Part shown: piece after piece, positions 61,699 to 64,000 of the stretch
Layout: every line of letters begins with the position of its first letter
Numbering within the stretch: the first letter of the stretch is position 1
Assembly (NCBI GenBank): GCA_033439265.1
Contig: JAVTVX010000016.1
Span: 13,379,201 to 13,443,200, forward strand
Direction: 5' to 3'
From: Dillenia suffruticosa
Lineage: Eukaryota; Streptophyta; Magnoliopsida; Dilleniales; Dilleniaceae
Length of the DNA: 64,000 nt
Position numbers and translations under genes: made by a program
The notes under the pieces: model-generated
What the model was told of the DNA's origin: nothing
The model's input: the letters and a program-made list of their open reading frames with translations, nothing else
Databases searched by the model: none

Positions 61699-61725
61699 GA
61701 GAGAGAGAGAGAGAGAGAGAGAGAA
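61699..61725. repeat. (GA)n microsatellite
   Basis: About 13 GA units, complementary to the (CT)n run at 61582-61602. It is about 200 bp past the CCaMK stop codon, in or just after the probable 3' UTR. Confidence 0.9.
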
Positions 61726-61924
61726 TAAAATAGTAGTACGATTGACTATTTAAAATATTTGATAGTGCATAAATCTGCAGCCTAGTACTTAAATGTAATT
61801 CCAAATATTCATCCATATAGAGTCCAGCATAAGAAGAAAAGTGTGAAGGAAGTTAATAAACAAATTGACAGAATGTAAGAGAGCAACTTGGATTGTTGAA
61901 AGTTGAGTTGAGAAGCCAAAAGCG

Positions 61925-64000
<2,076 letters not shown>

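Overview
The window is plant nuclear DNA, almost certainly from a eudicot. The reasons are plant-type LTR retrotransposons throughout (Ty3/gypsy chromoviruses, an Athila/Tat-like element, Ty1/copia remains), AT-rich spacers, and one spliced host gene with canonical GT-AG introns. That gene, at the right edge on the minus strand, is the 3' half of CCaMK (DMI3 in Medicago), the calcium- and calmodulin-dependent protein kinase of root symbiosis. CCaMK is kept in plants that form arbuscular mycorrhiza and is lost from lineages such as Brassicaceae, so the host is probably mycorrhizal. I could not fix the species.

Regions, left to right. 1-2807: tail of a gypsy element (A) with a 2.4-kb 3' LTR. 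2808-6566: internally deleted gypsy element (B). 6735-17630: minus-strand gypsy element (H) with two 2.85-kb LTRs. 17631-19880: Ty1/copia remnant (I). 19881-23690: AT-rich sequence, with a likely decayed LTR and a 27-bp tandem repeat. 23690-43433: a nested stack in which chromovirus-like element E was split by gypsy element C (target duplication ccaac), whose left LTR was split by Athila/Tat-like element D. 43434-53930: minus-strand gypsy element F, an inverted second copy of the E/C junction, an inverted half of a G-type LTR, and the 5' end of a second F copy. 53930-58036: decayed copia and LTR remnants. 58037-59919: short LTR-bounded element J (target duplication ctatc) carrying a stretch that looks captured from the host chromatin-remodelling ATPase gene BRAHMA. 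60049-61140: a possible exon remnant and a possible small DNA transposon. 61925-64000: CCaMK, last five exons.

Two points stand out. Junctions near 42.07 kb and 50.45 kb show that about 8.4 kb between them is inverted, or was copied in inverted orientation; one G-type LTR with its ttgtt target duplication is split between the two ends. Element J looks like a retroelement that picked up a piece of a host regulator.

The retroelements are treated as fossils: all have multiple breaks and none looks able to move by itself. Every identity or age given was judged by eye. I saw no tRNA, rRNA, CRISPR array or new defence-like system.
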